Shown here piece by piece: positions 1-7,911 of a stretch of DNA of 64,000 nt. The stretch spans positions 62,001-126,000 of the forward strand of contig JAEZJM010000021.1 in the NCBI GenBank assembly GCA_023415775.1, read 5' to 3'. Position numbers and translations under genes: made by a program. How positions within the stretch are numbered: position 1 is the first letter of the stretch; each line of letters begins with the position of its first letter. The DNA comes from Bacillota bacterium (GTDB lineage Bacteria; Bacillota; Negativicutes; Sporomusales; UBA7701). The notes beneath the pieces are model-generated. The model was not told where the DNA came from. It ran no database searches and saw only the letters and a program-made list of their open reading frames with translations.

Positions 1-1
1 C

Positions 2-898
2 AAGGTCGTCGACACCTTGAATTTTGTTTCCGAGCGCTCGCCCTACGCCATCAAAGTAGCACCAGGCGACAAAATCATCGTCGCCGTGGCCTACGACCTC
101 GGCCGGACGTCTTACCACGTAAGCGATTTCGACCGCTTCGATTACGTTTATGTCTTGCTGGTCCTGTTTATCGGCACACTGGTGATATTTGCCGGTGTCG
201 TAGGCGTGAAGACGGTTTTCGTAATCGGTTTCTCCACCGCTCTGATTTTTCAGGTCTATGTCGGCCAAGTGCTGGCCAGGGGAATCAACCTGACGCTCCT
301 GACCCTGCTCGTCTGCGCCGTGATCGCCACCGTGACTCAGGTCGCAATCAGCGGCTGGAACAAGAAGTCCTTAGCCGCCATCCTCGGCACGGTGGGCGGC
401 GTGGCCATCGCCGGGCTGCTCTCCCTGCTCGCCATCCAACTGATGCACCTGACAGGACTCGATAGCGAGGAAGCCATGATGCTCAAGGCAACGAAAATGG
501 CCGACATCGATTTCCAGGGGGTCTTATTCTCGGGCATGGTATTCGGAGCCCTCGGCGCGGTAATGGATGTCGCCATTTCGATTGCGTCGGCCCTCTACGA
601 AGTAAAAGCCCTCCAGCCGGATATGGACAGAAAAAGCCTGTTCATGACCGGGATGAATGTCGGCCGGGATATAATGGGGACGATGTCCAACACCCTCATC
701 CTCGCTTATGTAGGTACATCCCTGCCGCTCATGCTGCTGATCGCCTCCCAGCCGCAGGCCTCAGCGCTCAAAATCATGAATCTCAATATGATCGTCACCG
801 AGATCGCCCGCGCCCTTACAGGCAGCATCGGCCTAATCTGCGCCATCCCGCTGACCGCCTTGATTGCCGCCTTCCTAATGTGTGGCCGGGATCGTTAA
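2..898 (+). CDS. YibE/F family membrane protein, 5' end cut by window edge
   Basis: The frame is open from the first bases to the TAA at 896, so the true start lies upstream; about 298 residues are visible. The protein is polytopic with at least six hydrophobic segments. Near its C-terminal third it carries the stretch ALYEVKALQPDM and then GTMSNTLILAYVG, which I recognise as typical of the YibE/F family. That family is widespread in Bacillota but has no established biochemical role. The gene converges on alaX with only 11 bp between stop codons and no clear terminator. Family assignment is fairly sure; function is unknown. Confidence 0.85.
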   Translation, partial: KVVDTLNFVSERSPYAIKVAPGDKIIVAVAYDLGRTSYHVSDFDRFDYVYVLLVLFIGTLVIFAGVVGVKTVFVIGFSTALIFQVYVGQVLARGINLTLLTLLVCAVIATVTQVAISGWNKKSLAAILGTVGGVAIAGLLSLLAIQLMHLTGLDSEEAMMLKATKMADIDFQGVLFSGMVFGALGAVMDVAISIASALYEVKALQPDMDRKSLFMTGMNVGRDIMGTMSNTLILAYVGTSLPLMLLIASQPQASALKIMNLNMIVTEIARALTGSIGLICAIPLTALIAAFLMCGRDR

Positions 899-909
899 TA
901 CCTAAGCGG

Positions 910-2112
910 TTAACTAAAGACGTCCGCGCGGGCTGCCCGCAGGGCGTCTTCCAATTTGTCGCTCCAGTTGCCGCCGCCCTGAGCCCAGTGGGCGTTGCCG
1001 CCGCCCTTGCCCCCAGTAAGCGCGAGCGCCTTCTTCAGCAGCTTGCCCATATCGGCCGGGATGTCCGCTGTGCAGGCGAAGACAAAGTGAGACTTGTCAA
1101 GCTCGGCGCTCCCGGCCGCCAGCAGGACGACGGCGCGGCCGCGGGCCAGCACCGCTCTTGCCAGATCGGACAGTTCGCCAGCCGCGGCGTCCGCTATGAC
1201 AGAAACGGCCAGCTTTAGGTCAGATAACTTGTCAGCCTTTTCGTACAACTCGTCGGCCCGATAGCCGGCGAGTTCCTGCTTTGCGGCCTGCAGTTGCCGG
1301 GTGACCGTTTCCATCTTGCTCTGTTGCCGTTCGGCCGCTGCCGGTACCTCCACGACAGGCACGGACAACCTTACAGATAGATCGCGGGCCACGGCGCTGT
1401 TCAGCCGGTAGTCCTCAAGGGCCCGGCCGCCGCACACGAAGTCCACCCGGACCGCCCCGGCCTTGCGTTCCCAGGAACGAATCCTGATCAGGCCGATTTC
1501 GCCGCTGGTCGCCACATGCGTGCCGCCGCACGGGCAGCAGTCCACCCCTGCCACGCTGACAAGGCGGATGGCGGCGAAGCCTTTCGCCGGCTGTTTGCGC
1601 AGCGGGAACCCGGCGAGGTCGCCACCGGCGACAAATTCGCTCTTGACCGGCAGATTGGCGAACACGATTGCGTTGGCGGCCGTTTCCGCCGCCGCCGCCT
1701 GCTCACCCGTCAGCGTTTCCATGGTGACATCGATGTATACCGCGTCGCTACCGAGATGAAACCCGATATTCTCGCCGCCGAAGAGGTCGGAGAACACCGC
1801 CGACAAGATATGTTCGCCGCTGTGCTGCTGCATATGGTCGAAGCGCCGTTCCCAGTCCAGGCGGCCCCGGACGGTTTCCGCAGCCGGTCTGGCAGAGGTT
1901 ACGTGTACTATCGAGCCGTTATCCTCGAATACCGCCAGCACCGGGACATCGTTCAGCCAACCCGTGTCGCATGGCTGGCCGCCGCCCTCGGGATAAAATA
2001 CCGTCCGGTCAAGTACGACGCCACAACTGCCATCGGGCAGCGTGCGCAATTCCTCAATTCTCGCTGTAAACTCTTTTTGATAACAATCAACATAATACAA
2101 CTTTTCAGTCAC
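910..2112 (-). CDS. alaX: AlaX-type alanyl-tRNA editing hydrolase with DHHA1 domain
   Basis: This is a 400-residue stand-alone relative of the alanyl-tRNA synthetase editing domain, expected to deacylate mischarged Ser- or Gly-tRNA(Ala) in the cytoplasm. The zinc-binding HSGEH motif (near residue 97) and CGGTH motif (near residue 195) are intact. A C-terminal DHHA1-like region with GKGGGNAHWAQGGG follows, so it is the long AlaX form. I chose the GTG at 2112 because GGAGG sits 11 bases upstream (2124-2128); an in-frame ATG at 2139 would add nine residues and lacks a ribosome site. It is divergent from the downstream L,D-transpeptidase gene. Confidence 0.93.
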   Translation of the reverse strand: MTEKLYYVDCYQKEFTARIEELRTLPDGSCGVVLDRTVFYPEGGGQPCDTGWLNDVPVLAVFEDNGSIVHVTSARPAAETVRGRLDWERRFDHMQQHSGEHILSAVFSDLFGGENIGFHLGSDAVYIDVTMETLTGEQAAAAETAANAIVFANLPVKSEFVAGGDLAGFPLRKQPAKGFAAIRLVSVAGVDCCPCGGTHVATSGEIGLIRIRSWERKAGAVRVDFVCGGRALEDYRLNSAVARDLSVRLSVPVVEVPAAAERQQSKMETVTRQLQAAKQELAGYRADELYEKADKLSDLKLAVSVIADAAAGELSDLARAVLARGRAVVLLAAGSAELDKSHFVFACTADIPADMGKLLKKALALTGGKGGGNAHWAQGGGNWSDKLEDALRAARADVFS

Positions 2113-2249
2113 AGTTGACCTTACCTCCGTTATGTCCATTCAAACCCATTATACCCGACACTGGCGACGCAGGCAAAGCCACCAACAGGGATATCGCCCG
2201 CAGGCGTTACATATATTTGACCAGGAAATGCCGGGAGGGGGAGAAAGAT

Positions 2250-2960
2250 TTGCTGACCGCGCTTAGGAACAGGAGGCATGGTGTATCATTTTGCGTGGCC
2301 CTGCTGGTTGTCGCCGGGCTGCTTACCGGGCTGGCCGGTTTCGAATACTGGGACGAACAGGAACTCGCGTCCGCTCCCGATCAGCCTGCTACACGGCCCG
2401 AAGGCAGCGTAACCCTGGTGGTGAATGTGCCGGCACGTCGCCTTGAAGTGCTGAGCGACGGCAAATTATACAAGCAATACCGCATAGCCGTCGGCCGTTC
2501 GGAAACCCCATCGCCATACGGGGAGTGGATCGTCACCTGGAAAGCCTATCACTCCGGCGACATCTTCGGCACCAGATTCCTCGGCCTTAACGTCCCGTGG
2601 GGCGGGTACGGCATCCACGGCACGAACAGACCGTGGTCGATAGGCCAATTCGCCAGTCAGGGCTGCATCCGCATGCGGAACAGGGACATCGAGGAATTGT
2701 TTGAGTGGGTGCCTGTCGGCACCCCCGTGCGCATCGAAGGGAGCAGGGTGCGTATCGAACGCCTGTTGCGCTACACCTGCGCGGGGCCCGACGTAGTCCT
2801 GCTGCAGATCAGGCTGCGCAAAAACGGCTATTATGAAGGTCGGGCCGACGGGTTGTTCAACCGGGACGTCGAAGAGGCGTTGAAAAGGTGCCAGCACGAC
2901 AAGGGGCTTAAGCCAACCGGGGTCGCCGATCGTAAAACCCTGGAAAAACTTGGCCTTTAG
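2250..2960 (+). CDS. L,D-transpeptidase (YkuD) with C-terminal peptidoglycan-binding domain
   Basis: The 236-residue protein has a short cytoplasmic N-terminus and a hydrophobic anchor (about residues 11-28). A YkuD domain follows with the catalytic signature HGTNRP then SQGCIRM, including the nucleophile Cys. A PG_binding_1 repeat lies at the C-terminus (about 170-236). It should act outside the membrane, cross-linking or attaching at peptidoglycan stems. The TTG at 2250 is preferred because GGGAGGGGG lies 8 bases upstream; in-frame starts back to 2115 would put about 45 polar residues before the anchor. The next gene also has a PG-binding domain. Confidence 0.88.
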   Translation: MLTALRNRRHGVSFCVALLVVAGLLTGLAGFEYWDEQELASAPDQPATRPEGSVTLVVNVPARRLEVLSDGKLYKQYRIAVGRSETPSPYGEWIVTWKAYHSGDIFGTRFLGLNVPWGGYGIHGTNRPWSIGQFASQGCIRMRNRDIEELFEWVPVGTPVRIEGSRVRIERLLRYTCAGPDVVLLQIRLRKNGYYEGRADGLFNRDVEEALKRCQHDKGLKPTGVADRKTLEKLGL

Positions 2961-3032
2961 CTGGCCTGACATCATAATAGGATTGTCAGGCCTGACGGTG
3001 TCGGCGCGTTTTTGCGGGGAAAATAAATGATT

Positions 3033-3061
3033 TTGCCGTTTTATGTCGAATATGTTATAAT
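3033..3061 (+). promoter_or_regulatory. Sigma-A-type promoter for the riboswitch/3D-protein transcript
   Basis: TTGCCG at 3033-3038 and a perfect TATAAT at 3056-3061 are separated by 17 bases. They sit directly before the riboswitch aptamer. Confidence 0.8.
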
Positions 3062-3215
3062 GCCGAATCCTAACCGGTAGGGGAAAACCACTAGAGACAC
3101 AGGGGTGAATCCGCGCCAGCGGAAGGGCGTCTAATCCTCTTCGCCCGAACCCGACAGCTAATCCCCGAGGCATAAGGCCAAGCGGTCCCGTTATACGCGA
3201 ACGGCGCCGCGCAGG
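3062..3215 (+). ncRNA. Cyclic di-AMP riboswitch (ydaO/yuaA class)
   Basis: The leader carries the conserved blocks of the ydaO aptamer in order: GCCGAATCCTAA just after the promoter, GGGGTGAATCC near 3102-3112, an AGGGC block, and CCCGACAGCTAAT near 3150-3162 followed by CCCCGAGGCATAAGGCC. This class is known to sit before cell-wall hydrolase and ion-transport genes and usually turns expression off when c-di-AMP is high. The gene behind it encodes a 3D-domain wall protein, which fits. No T-rich terminator is evident after the aptamer. The 3' boundary is approximate. Confidence 0.88.
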
Positions 3216-3238
3216 CCAGCAACAAGAGGGGTGAATTG

Positions 3239-3838
3239 ATGAAAAAAGTTTATATTGCGGCCTTGCTGGCGGTGCTGTTGCTTGCCAACGCCACCGCGCT
3301 TGCGGCGGTCGTCCCTGCGCCTGCGGCGGACAAGCCCCTCAAACAGGGAGCGCGGGGCGAGGACGTCAAGATGGTTCAGAAGCTGCTGGCCGATACCGGC
3401 TATTACGCCGGGCAGATCGACGGCATCTTCGGCGGCGCTACCCTTGAGGCCGTCCAAAGGTTTCAGACCTATAACGGCCTGAAGCCCGACGGCGTGGTCG
3501 GCAAAGAAACCATCACCTTCCTCCAGCGCGAACGGGCCAGCGCAGCGCCAAACCGCTACAACCGCGAATTGACGATGACTGCTACCGCCTACACGGCCCA
3601 GGACGACGGCAACGGCAGTCACACCTACCGCGGTCACGAACTCAGACGGGGGCTGGCGGCGGTCGATCCCCGAGTTATCCCGCTTGGCACGCGGTTATTC
3701 ATCAAAGGCTACGGTTTTGCAATCGCCGACGATATCGGCGGCGCCATCAAGGGCAACAAAATCGACCTCGCGTTCGAAAACCGGGCCGAGGCTCTCCAAT
3801 TCGGCGTCCAGAAGGTTACAGTCTATATTCTCGATTAA
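3239..3838 (+). CDS. Secreted PG-binding and 3D-domain cell-wall protein
   Basis: The 199-residue product begins with a signal peptide ending near ATALA (residue 22). A PG_binding_1 domain follows at about 35-90, then a C-terminal 3D domain (about 115-199) with its aspartates in VDPRVIPLGT, ADDIGG and NKIDLAF. Such YocH/YuiC-like proteins are predicted murein-acting lytic enzymes with an MltA-like fold. ATG 3239 is used because GAGGGG lies about 7 bases upstream; an adjacent TTG at 3236 is less likely. Control by the upstream c-di-AMP riboswitch is expected, and a strong terminator follows the stop. Confidence 0.92.
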   Translation: MKKVYIAALLAVLLLANATALAAVVPAPAADKPLKQGARGEDVKMVQKLLADTGYYAGQIDGIFGGATLEAVQRFQTYNGLKPDGVVGKETITFLQRERASAAPNRYNRELTMTATAYTAQDDGNGSHTYRGHELRRGLAAVDPRVIPLGTRLFIKGYGFAIADDIGGAIKGNKIDLAFENRAEALQFGVQKVTVYILD

Positions 3839-3866
3839 AGAGCAGGTCGACCTGCTCTTTTTTTCG
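3838..3866 (+). terminator. Rho-independent terminator after the 3D-domain gene
   Basis: AGAGCAGGTCGACCTGCTCT is a near-perfect palindrome followed by TTTTTT. Confidence 0.85.
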
Positions 3867-3930
3867 TAAAAAGGAATGGCGCTTGCCTGTGGCGTATACC
3901 ATATGAATCTACACAGAAAGGAAGATGCGC

Positions 3931-4308
3931 ATGTACGAAATAGCTCACATCGGCCTTGTCGTAAAAGATGCCGACCGCTCCGGCCGGTTTTACCGCGACG
4001 TTCTCGGCTGTCAGCCGTCGGGCATATACGAGGATGAAAGGGTCAAGATTGCCTTCTTGAAGGCAGGGACGCAGATAATCGAGCTGGTCCAATACCAGGC
4101 GTGCGAAAAGGAACCGCGGCGGGCCGGGATTGTGGATCATCTCGCCTTCAAAGTGAATGATATCGACGCCGCTATTGCCAAACTGCGGGAAAAAGGGGTA
4201 ACGCTGCTCTTCGACGCGCCCCGCACTGCCCTGAGCGACAAAAAGATTTTCTTTTTTGCCGGCCCGGACGGTGAGAGGCTGGAATTCATCCAGGAAGCGG
4301 CGCTATGA
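3931..4308 (+). CDS. VOC (glyoxalase/methylmalonyl-CoA epimerase-like) superfamily protein
   Basis: The 125-residue single-module VOC protein keeps the four likely metal ligands: His in AHIGLVV, Glu in IIELVQY, His in VDHLAFKV and Glu in RLEFIQ. Proteins of this size include lactoylglutathione lyases, methylmalonyl-CoA epimerases and lactoyl-type isomerases; the exact substrate cannot be told from sequence. ATG 3931 is preferred over ATG 3925 because AAGGA lies 8 bases before it. It is the first gene of an operon and overlaps the thioesterase gene by ATGA, suggesting translational coupling and perhaps a shared acyl-CoA substrate. Confidence 0.85.
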   Translation: MYEIAHIGLVVKDADRSGRFYRDVLGCQPSGIYEDERVKIAFLKAGTQIIELVQYQACEKEPRRAGIVDHLAFKVNDIDAAIAKLREKGVTLLFDAPRTALSDKKIFFFAGPDGERLEFIQEAAL

Positions 4309-4733
4309 CGGACAGAATCGACAAACTCAAAGAAAAGCTGCGTAACCTTTACAAACGCAACCCCTTCGTCGGACTTCTGCAGATAAAAGTGGAGGATGTC
4401 CAAGAAGGGGAAGCGACGCTGTCGATGCCGGTTATCCAGGCTATCCATGGCAATCTGTACGGGATGGCCCACGGCGGAGTTACGGCGTCCCTGGCCGATA
4501 CGGCAATGGGACTTGTTTGCATTTCCCTCGGTAAAAAGGTCGTGACCCTGGATATCAACATCAACTACATATACGGCGCAGCCGACGGTGAGACGATGAT
4601 AGCTGTGGCGAAGGTCGTGCACAACGGCCAGCACACCGTCGTCGTGGATGCCGAACATCGCGACACGGCCGGCAGACTTCTGGCAAAAGCGAGGGGAACA
4701 TTCTTTGTCGTCGGCAGCTTCGACCTTGATTAA
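4305..4733 (+). CDS. PaaI-family hotdog thioesterase
   Basis: The 142-residue hotdog protein has the PaaI-type active-site stretch GMAHGGVTASLADTAMG, with HGG and the downstream Asp typical of acyl-CoA thioesterases acting on aryl- or short-acyl-CoA. It overlaps the VOC gene by 4 bp (ATGA) and runs into the hydrolase gene downstream, so three genes are likely co-translated. It has no signal peptide and should be cytoplasmic. The physiological acyl-CoA is not predictable here. Confidence 0.88.
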   Translation: MTDRIDKLKEKLRNLYKRNPFVGLLQIKVEDVQEGEATLSMPVIQAIHGNLYGMAHGGVTASLADTAMGLVCISLGKKVVTLDININYIYGAADGETMIAVAKVVHNGQHTVVVDAEHRDTAGRLLAKARGTFFVVGSFDLD

Positions 4734-5475
4734 AATTCGAGAAATAAAGATACCAACAGCGGCAGGCAAACTGAACGCCAGCCTCTATCTTCCCGTGGAA
4801 CGCGGGTGCGATTATGCAGTCATATTCTGTCATGGCTTCCGGGGCTCCAAAGAGGGCGGCGGGCGGGCTTCGGCGTTGGCCGCAAGGGTGGCAGGAAACG
4901 GTTTTGCCGTCCTGCTGTTCGACTTCACGCCTCTCAGCCTGCTTTCCGTCCAGATTGAAGAGCTGCGGGCAGTTGTGTCCTACAGCCGACGCGAGGTCAG
5001 CGACCGAATCGTTCTTTTCGGACGCAGCATGGGCGGAAGCGCCGCCCTTGCAGTAGCCGCCGCCGACAGGCTCATCGCCGGCCTCTGCCTGTGGTCCGCT
5101 CCCCACAACCTCCACGAGACATTCCGCCTCTCACTGGGTGACGGGTACAGCCGGCTGCTTGACGGGGAAACAGTCAGCATAGCCGACGAATTTGGCCATG
5201 TTCGCCTGTCTCCCGACTTCCTCGTCGATTTCGACCGTTTCGACCTCCTTACTTGCGCCGGTCTGGTCAGCGGCCGGCCATTACTCGTCGTCCACGGCGA
5301 AAACGACGAAATAGTCCCCCTGCGGCAGGCTGCCGCAATATTCGATCAGGCTGGTGAACCGAAACAGATGACCGTCGTCCCCGGGGCCGATCACCGCTTT
5401 CTCAGTGGCCACGAACAAGCGTCCGCGGCATTGCTCGCCTGGCTGGAGGCCGGTTTTTCGGCTCCGCGCGACTGA
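4705..5475 (+). CDS. Alpha/beta hydrolase (serine hydrolase/esterase)
   Basis: The 256-residue hydrolase shows the oxyanion region CHGFRGSKEGG, the nucleophile elbow GRSMGG, an acid-bearing strand LLVVHGENDE and a terminal catalytic His in GADHRF. These are hallmarks of the dienelactone hydrolase/prolyl oligopeptidase-like esterase group. The start is uncertain: TTG 4705 has GAGGGG 8 bases upstream and overlaps the thioesterase by 29 bp, while TTG 4726 would overlap by 8 bp without a good ribosome site. It belongs to the VOC-thioesterase operon. Substrate unknown. Confidence 0.85.
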   Translation: MSSAASTLIKIREIKIPTAAGKLNASLYLPVERGCDYAVIFCHGFRGSKEGGGRASALAARVAGNGFAVLLFDFTPLSLLSVQIEELRAVVSYSRREVSDRIVLFGRSMGGSAALAVAAADRLIAGLCLWSAPHNLHETFRLSLGDGYSRLLDGETVSIADEFGHVRLSPDFLVDFDRFDLLTCAGLVSGRPLLVVHGENDEIVPLRQAAAIFDQAGEPKQMTVVPGADHRFLSGHEQASAALLAWLEAGFSAPRD

Positions 5476-5556
5476 TGAAGCCGACCTGCATATAATCGCG
5501 AATTGGGCTTATACTACCCAGGAAAGCAGTCTGCTTGACAAGGGAGGCTCAGCCCA

Positions 5557-6009
5557 TTGGACTTGGTACCCGCCCATTTGCTGCCGCTTCTCCTGGCGCT
5601 TGTGTCCGGCGTGCTTATGGCTGTGCAGGGTTCGGTCAATACCGCGCTGAGCAAGGTAGTAGGCCTGTGGGAAGCGACATTCGTCGTTCACGCCATAGGG
5701 ACGCTAATCTTGCTCGTTGTTTTATTTTTCCTCAAAATGGGACGCGGCGATCTCGGCGGTTTGTCCCAGGCTCCCTGGTATTCCTACCTTGGGGGCGTAA
5801 TAAGCGTATTCATCATCTACCTGGTGGCTGCCAGCATCCCACGCGTCGGAGTAGCCAACGCTACCACGGCCATAATCGTCGGCCAAGTGCTGACCGCAGT
5901 CATAATCGATCATTTCGGTGGCTTCGGCCTCCAGAAAATACCATGCGGCTGGAGCCAGGTCGCCGGTTTGGCGCTTTTGGCGATCGGCGCCCGGTTGCTG
6001 CTAAAGTAG
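5557..6009 (+). CDS. DMT-superfamily (DUF606/YdcZ-like) membrane transporter
   Basis: The 150-residue integral membrane protein has about five hydrophobic helices and matches the half-size DUF606 (YdcZ-like) branch of the drug/metabolite transporter superfamily, which often acts as dimers. The GxxxAxQGxVN-like stretch SGVLMAVQGSVNTAL near residue 20 is typical. The TTG start at 5557 is supported by AGGGAGG at 5541-5547, 9 bases upstream. No partner gene is adjacent. Transported substrate unknown. Confidence 0.85.
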   Translation: MDLVPAHLLPLLLALVSGVLMAVQGSVNTALSKVVGLWEATFVVHAIGTLILLVVLFFLKMGRGDLGGLSQAPWYSYLGGVISVFIIYLVAASIPRVGVANATTAIIVGQVLTAVIIDHFGGFGLQKIPCGWSQVAGLALLAIGARLLLK

Positions 6010-6120
6010 ATTTTTCTTCCCAAAAAAATTATTATAATGTATACTTATTTTTAGGGTTTTTTCCCCATGTCCTTTTAAGTATTTTTTTGCCATGCCGAAT
6101 CTTGACAAGGAGGATAAGTA

Positions 6121-7257
6121 ATGGATTTTAACTTTACTCCCGACCAGCTTGCCCTCAAGAAGATGGCTCAGGAAGTAGTTGCCAAAGAGATTACTCCCTA
6201 CGCCCTTGAGATGGACCACAACGGGGAAATGCGGCCCGGTCTGCTTCAAAAGCTTGACGAGGCGGGTATTGTTAGCCTGGTCGTGCCGGAAGAATTCGAC
6301 GGTCCGGGGCTGGATGCAATCACCATCGCCCTTATCTACGAAGAACTTGGCAAAGGCTGCGCCGGTGTAGCCACCAGTGTCGCCGCAAATGCCCTGGCCT
6401 CATATCCTGTCATACTCATGGGTACCGACGAGCAAAAGAAACATTACTTTGATATCATCAACAGCGGCAAACTGGCGGCCTTTGCCCTTACCGAGCCGGG
6501 AGCCGGTTCCGACGCGGGGGCGGTAGCAACCACCGCCGTCAAAGACGGCGATGATCACTACATCCTCAACGGCACCAAATGCTTTATCACCAATGGCGGC
6601 CTCGCCGACATCTTCATCATCTTCGCCAACGCCAGAAAATCAGCGGGCATCCGCGGCCTGACAGCCTTCATCGTCGACCGCAGCACTCCCGGCTTTTCGG
6701 TCGGCAAAGAGGAAGACAAGATGGGCATCCGCGCCTCAAACACCTGCGAACTCATCCTCGACAACGTCCGCATTCCCGCCGCCAACCGTCTCGGCAGGGA
6801 AGGGGAAGGCTTCAAAATCGCCATGAAAACCCTCGACGCAGCCCGCCCGCTTGTTGGGGCGGTGTCGGTCGGCATCGCTCAGGCCGCTTTTGACGCTGCC
6901 GTCAAATACTCCAAAGAACGCGAGCAGTTCGGTAAGCCCATCGCCTCGTTCCAACTCGTTCAGGCGATGCTCGCCGACATGGCTATCGCCGTGGAAACAG
7001 CTCGGCTCATGGTCTTCAAGGCCTGCTGGCTCAAAGACCAAAACTTGCCGTTTGCCAAAGAGGCGGCCATGGCCAAGTGCTATGCGGCTGACGTTGCCAT
7101 GAAAGTCACCACCGATGCCGTTCAGGTTCTCGGCGGCTACGGCTATATCAAGGAATACCCCACCGAGAAGTACATGCGCGACGCCAAGATCATGCAGATA
7201 TACGAAGGCACCAACCAGATCCAGCGTCTCGTAATAGCCAACCAGATTTTGTATTAA
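6121..7257 (+). CDS. Acyl-CoA dehydrogenase (butyryl-CoA dehydrogenase-like)
   Basis: The 378-residue FAD flavoprotein is full length for the short-chain acyl-CoA dehydrogenase family. It has the FAD-binding LTEPGAGSDAG segment, the FITNGG region and the C-terminal YEGTNQIQRL stretch whose Glu is the catalytic base in butyryl-type enzymes. It would oxidise short-chain acyl-CoA or, in a fermenter with EtfAB, reduce crotonyl-CoA. No etf genes are adjacent, so the direction is open. AAGGAGG before ATG 6121 is a strong ribosome site. The gene is monocistronic and is followed by the tRNA-Val promoter. Confidence 0.93.
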   Translation: MDFNFTPDQLALKKMAQEVVAKEITPYALEMDHNGEMRPGLLQKLDEAGIVSLVVPEEFDGPGLDAITIALIYEELGKGCAGVATSVAANALASYPVILMGTDEQKKHYFDIINSGKLAAFALTEPGAGSDAGAVATTAVKDGDDHYILNGTKCFITNGGLADIFIIFANARKSAGIRGLTAFIVDRSTPGFSVGKEEDKMGIRASNTCELILDNVRIPAANRLGREGEGFKIAMKTLDAARPLVGAVSVGIAQAAFDAAVKYSKEREQFGKPIASFQLVQAMLADMAIAVETARLMVFKACWLKDQNLPFAKEAAMAKCYAADVAMKVTTDAVQVLGGYGYIKEYPTEKYMRDAKIMQIYEGTNQIQRLVIANQILY

Positions 7258-7266
7258 ACAGACCCC

Positions 7267-7295
7267 TTGACAATCCTTGTTTACAGTAATATAAT
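7267..7295 (+). promoter_or_regulatory. Consensus sigma-A promoter for tRNA-Val
   Basis: TTGACA (7267-7272), a 17-base spacer and TATAAT (7290-7295) match consensus exactly, as expected for a highly expressed stable RNA. Confidence 0.9.
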
Positions 7296-7300
7296 GTTTC

Positions 7301-7327
7301 TTGCGGCAGTTGCTATCTCTGCCGCAA
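7301..7327 (+). repeat. 9-bp inverted repeat in the tRNA-Val leader
   Basis: TTGCGGCAG (7301-7309) and CTGCCGCAA (7319-7327) form a perfect hairpin between the promoter and the tRNA. There is no T-run on the + strand, so it is not a normal terminator for that transcript. It could be a processing signal for the 5' leader. Confidence 0.55.
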
Positions 7328-7333
7328 AAATAT

Positions 7334-7410
7334 GGGGTTATAGCTCAGTTGGTTAGAGCGCCTCGTTGACATCGAGGAGGCCAGCGGTTCGAGTCCGTTT
7401 AACCCCACCA
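7334..7410 (+). tRNA. tRNA-Val (anticodon GAC)
   Basis: The 77-nt cloverleaf has acceptor arms GGGGTTA/TAACCCC, a D-loop AGCTCAGTTGGTTAGAGC, an anticodon stem CCTCG/CGAGG around TTGACAT giving anticodon GAC, a T-loop TTCGAGT, and an encoded CCA. A consensus promoter precedes it and a terminator follows. Confidence 0.97.
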
Positions 7411-7416
7411 CCGAAA

Positions 7417-7444
7417 CCCTCCGGCATTAGCCGGAGGGTTTTTT
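7417..7444 (+). terminator. Terminator after tRNA-Val
   Basis: CCCTCCGGC and GCCGGAGGG form a 9-bp stem with an ATTA loop, followed by TTTTTT. Confidence 0.92.
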
Positions 7445-7507
7445 ATTGTTTGTTAATCCTGTCAAGGACGTAAGGCGAATATGATTAAATAAAAAGGGGG
7501 CCCCAAA

Positions 7508-7723
7508 ATGAACAGGCAGGACCTGGACCAGAAAGCCAACCAAGCGCTGGATGCTCCCGTCGCCGCGATAAAAACGGGCAACTATGTCGCCGTTTTCACC
7601 ATGCTCATTCTCCAGGACATTCTCATCCAACTCACCGTGAATCCTCTGACGAACTTCAATAACATTATCGCTGTCGCCAACAGCATCGCCAATCTAAACG
7701 CCAGCATAAAACCCATCCAATAG
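7508..7723 (+). CDS. Small hypothetical protein, 71 aa
   Basis: I do not recognise this protein. The ATG at 7508 is preceded by AAAAAGGGGG. The product starts with a short polar segment (MNRQDLDQKANQALD) and continues with a hydrophobic stretch (about residues 26-42) and an Asn/Ile/Ala-rich tail. It has no Cys or signal cleavage motif and could be a small membrane-associated or spore-associated protein. It sits alone between the tRNA terminator and the sigma-54-type promoter of the next gene. Confidence 0.55.
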   Translation: MNRQDLDQKANQALDAPVAAIKTGNYVAVFTMLILQDILIQLTVNPLTNFNNIIAVANSIANLNASIKPIQ

Positions 7724-7826
7724 CACCGGTGAACCGGAAGGGACAAACGTACCGATAAGTGTACCGAAAGGTTCGTCTATTTCGCTTATCCGCTTGTCAG
7801 TGGCTTTTATTCAAGAGAAAAGGTGA

Positions 7827-7842
7827 TGGCACGGTTATTGCA
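7827..7842 (+). promoter_or_regulatory. Sigma-54 (-24/-12) promoter upstream of the Spo0E-like gene
   Basis: TGGCAC at 7827 and TTGCA ending at 7842 have the invariant GG and GC elements exactly 10 bases apart, matching the sigma-54 consensus TGGCAC-N5-TTGCA. The upstream stretch 7732-7775 contains repeated GTACCGA and ACCG units that could bind an enhancer-binding protein. Expression should then need an AAA+ activator, which is not in this window. Confidence 0.75.
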
Positions 7843-7911
7843 TTTTAAACATTAGGTTAAGGAATGCCGGACAAATCATACCGGCCCAATTGTTCTCCGG
7901 GAAGTGATACA

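Noticed and set aside
6011..6038. Promoter before the acyl-CoA dehydrogenase (TATAAT at 6033)
   Set aside because: No acceptable -35 element is found at 16-18 bases, so the promoter is not supported.
5535..6131. 198-codon frame overlapping the DMT transporter gene
   Set aside because: Shadow of the transporter gene; the translation has no recognisable domain and runs on into the acyl-CoA dehydrogenase start.
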